DNA of 64,000 nucleotides. It comes from Bacteroidaceae bacterium (GTDB lineage Bacteria > Bacteroidota > Bacteroidia > Bacteroidales > Bacteroidaceae). The translations under genes were made by a program, and so were the position numbers. The stretch covers positions 1 to 64,000 of the forward strand of contig JAGCNZ010000078.1 in NCBI GenBank assembly GCA_017645655.1, given 5' to 3'. Below the pieces are notes generated by a model. The model ran no database searches and had not been told where the DNA came from. It saw only the letters and a list, made by a program, of their open reading frames with translations. Shown here piece after piece: positions 59,966 through 64,000 of this stretch (the stretch's first letter is position 1; each line of letters opens with the position of its first letter).

Positions 59966-59973
59966 TACCTTTG
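59966..59973 (+). promoter_or_regulatory. -7 box of the esterase/ffh/folD run
   Basis: TACCTTTG, 23 bp before the ATG at 59997. Confidence 0.7.
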
Positions 59974-59996
59974 CAGCGCGAAATTGGCGCAGGCAT

Positions 59997-60590
59997 ATGA
60001 AGAAGGTCATCTACATCCACGGCTTTGCATCGGCTGGCAGCACAGGTTCGGCCACGCAGATGCGCAATCATCTCTATCCCAAAGGCGTGCAGGTGATTAG
60101 TCCAGACGTGCCTGTAGAGCCTATTGAGGCAATAGGTTTCCTCAAAGAATTCGTGGCAAACGAGCAACCCGACCTCATCGTAGCAACCAGCATGGGAGCC
60201 ATGTACGCCGAACAACTCAAGGGCGTGAAGCGCATCCTGGTCAACCCGTCGTTCCACATGGCTCGACTGCTGACCTTCCGAGGATTGGGACGCCGTGAGT
60301 TCCGCAACAAGAGGCAGGACGGTGCAACAGAGTTCAAGGTTGACAAAGCCATGATTCAAGCCTTCCAACAAGTCGAGAAGGAGAGCTTCAAAGGCATTAC
60401 GGCAGAAGAGAAGGCGCTCGTGTGGGGACTCTTTGGCACGCAGGACAAGCTCGTCAACTGCCAGAGCGACTTCCTGAAACACTATGGAAAGGAGCAGATG
60501 ACGCTCTTCGAAGGCGAACACTTCCTCAACGACAAAGTGCTGAGCAAAGTGGTGATGCCCCTCGTCGAGAAAATAGTAAATTGTAAATAG
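59997..60590 (+). CDS. YqiA/YcfP-like alpha/beta-hydrolase
   Basis: 197 aa. YIHGFASAGSTGSATQM at the start (oxyanion region), nucleophile elbow ATSMGAMYA (Ser about residue 65), FGTQDKLVNCQSDF with the acidic residue and EGEHFLND with the catalytic His. This is the small UPF0227-type esterase fold, and the substrate is unknown. It is followed by ffh after 19 bp through an AAATAGTAAAT-type repeat. Confidence 0.82.
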   Translation: MKKVIYIHGFASAGSTGSATQMRNHLYPKGVQVISPDVPVEPIEAIGFLKEFVANEQPDLIVATSMGAMYAEQLKGVKRILVNPSFHMARLLTFRGLGRREFRNKRQDGATEFKVDKAMIQAFQQVEKESFKGITAEEKALVWGLFGTQDKLVNCQSDFLKHYGKEQMTLFEGEHFLNDKVLSKVVMPLVEKIVNCK

Positions 60591-60609
60591 TCAAATAGTA
60601 AATTACTCG

Positions 60610-61950
60610 ATGTTTGAAAACTTAAGCGAACGGCTCGAACGGTCGTTCAAGATACTGAAAGGTGAAGGAAAGATAACTGAAATCAACGTCGCCGAGACGC
60701 TGAAGGATGTGCGTCGTGCCCTGCTCGATGCAGATGTCAACTACAAGGTAGCAAAGTCTTTCACCGATACCGTGAAGCAGAAAGCACTCGGTCAGAACGT
60801 TCTCACAGCCGTCAAGCCACAGCAATTGATGGTGAAGATTGTGCACGACGAACTCGCCGAGTTGATGGGTGGAGAGACCACCGACATGAATCTCAAAGGG
60901 CATCCTGCCATCATCCTTATGGCCGGCTTGAACGGCGCGGGCAAGACCACGATGAGCGGCAAACTGGCAAAGTTGCTCAAGGAAAAGCGAGGGAAGAATC
61001 CTTTGCTTGCCGCTTGCGACACGTTCCGTCCGGCAGCCATGGAGCAACTCCGTGTGTTGGGCGAGCAGGTGGGCGTCCCCGTTCATATCGAAGACGGCGC
61101 AACCGACCCCGTGCTTGTCGCCAAGAATGCAATCCAGCATGCCAAGGCTCAGGGATTCGACGTCCTCATCATCGATACGGCAGGTCGTCAGGCTGTCGAC
61201 GAGGAACTCATGCAGCAGATTCAAGACATCCGCGACGCTGTGCAGCCGGACGAGATACTCTTCGTCGTCGACGCAATGACAGGTCAGGATGCCGTGAACA
61301 CAGCAAAGGAGTTCAATGATAGGTTGGACTACACAGGCGTGATTCTCACCAAACTCGACGGCGATACTCGAGGCGGTGCAGCGCTCAGCATACGCAGCGT
61401 CGTGAATAAACCCATCAAGTTCGTCGGCACAGGCGAAAAGATGGAAGCGCTCGACCCGTTCCACCCAAGCCGTATGGCCGACCGCATCCTCGGCATGGGC
61501 GACATCGTGTCGCTCGTCGAAAGGGCTCAGGAGCAATACGACGAGGAAGAGGCTCGCCGCCTGGAAAAGAAGATTCAGAAGAACCAGTTCGACTTCAACG
61601 ACTTCTACAAGCAGATACAACAGATAAAGAAGATGGGCAACATCAAGGACTTGGTAGGCATGATACCTGGCGTCGGCAAGGCTGTTAAAGACCTCGACAT
61701 CGACGATAATGCCTTCAAGAATATCGAGGCCATCATTCTCAGTATGACTCCCAAGGAAAGAACTCACCCCGAATGCCTCAATACGAGCCGCCGTATGCGA
61801 TTGGCAAAGGGCTCGGGCACCAACATACAGGAGGTGAACAAACTCATCAAGCAGTTCGACCAGACACGCAAGATGATGAAGCTCGTCACAGACAAGAGCA
61901 AGATGCAGCAGATGGCTTCCATGATGAAAGGCGGAATGCCGAAGATGTAA
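60610..61950 (+). CDS. ffh: Signal recognition particle protein Ffh
   Basis: 446 aa SRP54 GTPase. N domain (ERLERSFKILKGEGKITEINV), G1 GLNGAGKTT, DTFRPAAMEQL, DTAGRQ, TKLDGDTRGGAAL and the GTGEKMEALDPFHP closing motif. The methionine-rich M domain (RMRLAKGSGTNIQEVN, MMKLVTDKSKMQQMASMMKGG) binds SRP RNA and signal sequences. It directs nascent membrane proteins to FtsY. The SRP RNA gene is not in the window. Confidence 0.96.
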   Translation: MFENLSERLERSFKILKGEGKITEINVAETLKDVRRALLDADVNYKVAKSFTDTVKQKALGQNVLTAVKPQQLMVKIVHDELAELMGGETTDMNLKGHPAIILMAGLNGAGKTTMSGKLAKLLKEKRGKNPLLAACDTFRPAAMEQLRVLGEQVGVPVHIEDGATDPVLVAKNAIQHAKAQGFDVLIIDTAGRQAVDEELMQQIQDIRDAVQPDEILFVVDAMTGQDAVNTAKEFNDRLDYTGVILTKLDGDTRGGAALSIRSVVNKPIKFVGTGEKMEALDPFHPSRMADRILGMGDIVSLVERAQEQYDEEEARRLEKKIQKNQFDFNDFYKQIQQIKKMGNIKDLVGMIPGVGKAVKDLDIDDNAFKNIEAIILSMTPKERTHPECLNTSRRMRLAKGSGTNIQEVNKLIKQFDQTRKMMKLVTDKSKMQQMASMMKGGMPKM

Positions 61951-62028
61951 AGGCAAGGCCGCTCCCTGCCTCTCCATGAGGGAGTAACAAATTGTAAATC
62001 GCAAATCGTCAAATAGTAAATGTAAGAG

Positions 62029-62904
62029 ATGGAACTGATAGACGGAAAACAAACTGCTGCCACGATTAAGGCAGAGATAAAGAAAGAGGTAGAAGACATC
62101 GTGGCACGTGGCGGAAAGCGTCCGCACCTTGCAGCCATCCTCGTTGGTCACGATGGGGGAAGTGAGACATATGTGCGCAACAAAGTGCTCGCTTGCGAGG
62201 CTTGCGGATTCCAAAGCACGTTGCTCCGCTTCGAGGACGACATCACGGAGGAGCAGTTGCTTGCCGAGGTGGACAAACTCAACAAGGACGAGTCGGTGGA
62301 TGGATTCATCGTGCAGCTTCCCTTGCCCAAGCACATCAGCGAACAGAAAGTCATAGAAGCCATCGATTACAAGAAGGACGTGGATGGTTTCCATCCCATC
62401 AACGTCGGTCGTATGGCGATAGGTTTGCCTTGCTACATCAGCGCGACGCCAAAAGGCATATTGGAGTTGCTCAAACGTTATGAGATACCGACGAGCGGCA
62501 AGAAGTGCGTCATCCTTGGCAGAAGCAACATCGTAGGCAAACCAATGGCGCAGCTCATGATGCAGAAGCAGTTTGGCGATGCCACCGTAACCGTTTGCCA
62601 CAGTCGCAGCAAGACGCTCAAAGAGGAGTGTCAGCAGGCTGACATTATCATCGCAGCCATCGGACAACCTGCTTTCCTCAAGGCAGATATGGTGAAGCCA
62701 GGCGTAGTGGTTATTGATGTGGGCACGACCCGCGTCCCTGATGCCACGAAGAAGAGCGGATTCCGTCTGCATGGAGATGTCGACTTCGAACACGTCGCAC
62801 CTCTTTGCTCTTACATAACTCCTGTTCCGGGAGGCGTTGGGCCAATGACGATATGCATGCTCATGCTCAATACCCTTGCGGCAGGTAAGCATTTATATTA
62901 TTGA
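62029..62904 (+). CDS. folD: Bifunctional methylene-THF dehydrogenase/cyclohydrolase
   Basis: 291 aa. Interconverts 5,10-methylene-THF and 10-formyl-THF with [23 protein letters not shown] contains the catalytic Tyr-x3-Lys, [18 protein letters not shown] and [10 protein letters not shown] are the family signatures, [11 protein letters not shown] is the nucleotide loop and [10 protein letters not shown] the C-terminal motif. Preceded by an AAATTGTAAATCGCAAATCG repeat and followed after 4 bp by the patatin gene. Confidence 0.95.
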   Translation: MELIDGKQTAATIKAEIKKEVEDIVARGGKRPHLAAILVGHDGGSETYVRNKVLACEACGFQSTLLRFEDDITEEQLLAEVDKLNKDESVDGFIVQLPLPKHISEQKVIEAIDYKKDVDGFHPINVGRMAIGLPCYISATPKGILELLKRYEIPTSGKKCVILGRSNIVGKPMAQLMMQKQFGDATVTVCHSRSKTLKEECQQADIIIAAIGQPAFLKADMVKPGVVVIDVGTTRVPDATKKSGFRLHGDVDFEHVAPLCSYITPVPGGVGPMTICMLMLNTLAAGKHLYY

Positions 62905-62908
62905 AAAT

Positions 62909-64000
62909 ATGAAGAGATTTTGGTTGTTTGCCGTTGCAATGCTGGTCTGCAGCTTTGCAAATGCGCAACAGGAAACTTCGCAGGAAAGTGTGCCTGCAGG
63001 AAGAAAGAAGGTTGGCGTCGTCCTTAGCGGTGGCGGAGCGAAAGGTATGGCACATATCGGTGTGCTGAAAGTCTTGGAGCAAGCGGGCATACCGGTCGAT
63101 GTGATTACCGGCACGTCTATGGGCAGCATCATTGGCGGCCTGTATGCCATCGGCTATAATGCCAACTCGCTCGACTCCGTGGTGCGCAAACAAGACTGGA
63201 GCTTCGTCATTACCGATAAGGAAGACCTGCGCAACCAAAGCCTTACCGACCGCAGCAAGCAATACAAGTACGTCTTCTCTACGGGCATTTCCTTCGGCAA
63301 GAATAAGTCCAGCGAAGGCGGCATCATCAAGGGCAAGAACCTTGCTGAGCTCTTCGGACAACTTTGCACGGGCTACACCGACTCGCTCGATTTCTCGAAG
63401 GACCTGAAGATACCGTTCGCTTGCGTGGCGACGAACATCATCGACAATAGCGAGGTCGATTTCCATAGCGGGCGCTTGCCGCAAGCCATGCGAGCCTCGA
63501 TGGCCATCCCGGCTGCCTTCGCTCCCGTCAGACTCGGCGATAAAGTGCTGGTGGACGGTGGCTTGAAGAACAACTATCCTGCCGACATTGCCCGAGAGAT
63601 GGGGGCAGACATCATCATTGGCGTCACCGTTCAGGGCGAGCCGAAGAAGGCCGACGACATCAAGGGCACGATAGGCATACTCTCTCAAATCGTCGATGTG
63701 AACTGCAAGAACAAGCTCGACGAGAATCTTGCCATTACTGATTTGCATCTTCAGGTCAACACGACAGGTTACAACTCTGCCAGTTTCTCGACGGTTGCCA
63801 TTGATACCCTGGTGCGTCGAGGCGAGGAGGAAGCGCGTCGTCACTGGGATGAGCTGATAGCGTTGAAGCAGAAGATAGGCATCGACGAGAGTTTCACTCC
63901 ACAGCGTCACCACCCGCTTCGCCCGAAAGTAATGACCGAGCGCCAGCACATTAAGAGTTTCATCTTCGAGAACATGACGCCGCAGGATGAGCGCTTCCTC
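62909..64000 (+). CDS. Patatin-like phospholipase, 3' end outside the window
   Basis: The first 364 residues are visible. Signal peptide MKRFWLFAVAMLVCSFANAQ, then a complete patatin catalytic core: oxyanion SGGGAKGMAHIGVL, nucleophile GTSMGS (Ser about residue 71) and catalytic Asp in LVDGGLKNNYP (about 215). Beyond residue 300 begins a linker (KVMTERQHIKSFIFENM) that in related Bacteroidetes proteins leads to POTRA/BamA-like barrel domains, giving an outer-membrane, PlpD-like protein; that part is beyond the edge. Lipase activity in the periplasm or at the surface is inferred. The gene is coupled to folD by 4-bp spacing. Confidence 0.88.
   Translation, partial: MKRFWLFAVAMLVCSFANAQQETSQESVPAGRKKVGVVLSGGGAKGMAHIGVLKVLEQAGIPVDVITGTSMGSIIGGLYAIGYNANSLDSVVRKQDWSFVITDKEDLRNQSLTDRSKQYKYVFSTGISFGKNKSSEGGIIKGKNLAELFGQLCTGYTDSLDFSKDLKIPFACVATNIIDNSEVDFHSGRLPQAMRASMAIPAAFAPVRLGDKVLVDGGLKNNYPADIAREMGADIIIGVTVQGEPKKADDIKGTIGILSQIVDVNCKNKLDENLAITDLHLQVNTTGYNSASFSTVAIDTLVRRGEEEARRHWDELIALKQKIGIDESFTPQRHHPLRPKVMTERQHIKSFIFENMTPQDERFL

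Noticed and set aside
60622..62892. Very long open frame on the minus strand opposite ffh and folD
   Set aside because: It is the mirror of two well-recognised housekeeping genes; its composition (His/Leu/Val-rich) is the expected antisense of GC-rich codons and no motif is seen.
62867..63949. Minus-strand frame at the right edge
   Set aside because: The plus strand encodes a patatin with GGGAKG, GTSMG and DGG motifs; the minus frame is its shadow.

Overview
The window looks like a chromosomal stretch of a gut- or rumen-type member of the Bacteroidales, most likely Prevotellaceae or a close relative. The evidence is in the sequence. Most transcription units are preceded by the Bacteroidetes -7 box TAnnTTTG. 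There is a type III glutamine synthetase, a eukaryote-type (GT3) glycogen synthase, a TonB-dependent receptor, fimbrillin-like and DUF6359 lipoproteins, and secreted proteins ending in the YNxxGQRxS...GKKV tail typical of this group. I see no rRNA, tRNA, transposase, phage or CRISPR array. Genus-level placement is inference.

Layout. 0.3-7 kb: a large secreted SGNH hydrolase, a RecB-like nuclease, a membrane J-domain protein and two secreted cohesin-like proteins, one with a dockerin. 7.5-12 kb (minus): an exported redox/sugar module made of a TIM-barrel lipoprotein, a Tat-exported Gfo/Idh/MocA dehydrogenase, a tetraheme cytochrome fused to a sulfatase-modifying-factor fold, and a small secreted protein. 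12-19 kb (plus): glycogen synthase, glucan phosphorylase, MATE exporter, TrmO and a DUF3667 protein, with a second DUF3667 paralogue at 19.6 kb. 20.4-24.6 kb (minus): agmatine deiminase, N-carbamoylputrescine amidase and glutamine synthetase III, a route from agmatine to putrescine with ammonia capture. 24.7-26.5 kb: NIF3-family protein and a coiled-coil zinc-ribbon protein. 26.7-40.4 kb: an exopolysaccharide locus with glycosyltransferases, GH16, acetyltransferase, opine dehydrogenase, two TupA-type ATP-grasp ligases, a Wzy/WaaL-like protein, Wzz-like and Wza-like export proteins. 41-49 kb: housekeeping genes (AMP nucleosidase, holA, pyrK, pyrD, trmD) with an XRE regulator and a zeta-toxin-like pair. 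49-59 kb: small membrane proteins, lipoproteins, a second polysaccharide export lipoprotein, a fimbrillin-like protein, a TonB receptor with a linked regulator, and a large InlB-repeat surface protein. 60-64 kb: esterase, ffh, folD and a patatin-like protein cut by the window edge.

The most unusual signal is not a gene. Eleven intergenic arrays of short units, spaced almost exactly 22 bp apart, occur about once per 6 kb (1, 7440, 11867, 19268, 26585, 33365, 40887, 44715, 45905, 51778 and 59581). Most units carry a palindromic hexamer (CACGTG, or TCATGA, or TGGCCA) followed by an AT-rich linker. The hexamer differs between arrays while the 22-bp pitch, about two helical turns, is kept. Units occur in both orientations and lie in a leader, in a 3' UTR and between co-directional genes. 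Two of the arrays sit inside a longer non-coding element of about 380 bp that flanks the polysaccharide export operon as an inverted pair, with a core of 68 identical bases out of 69.
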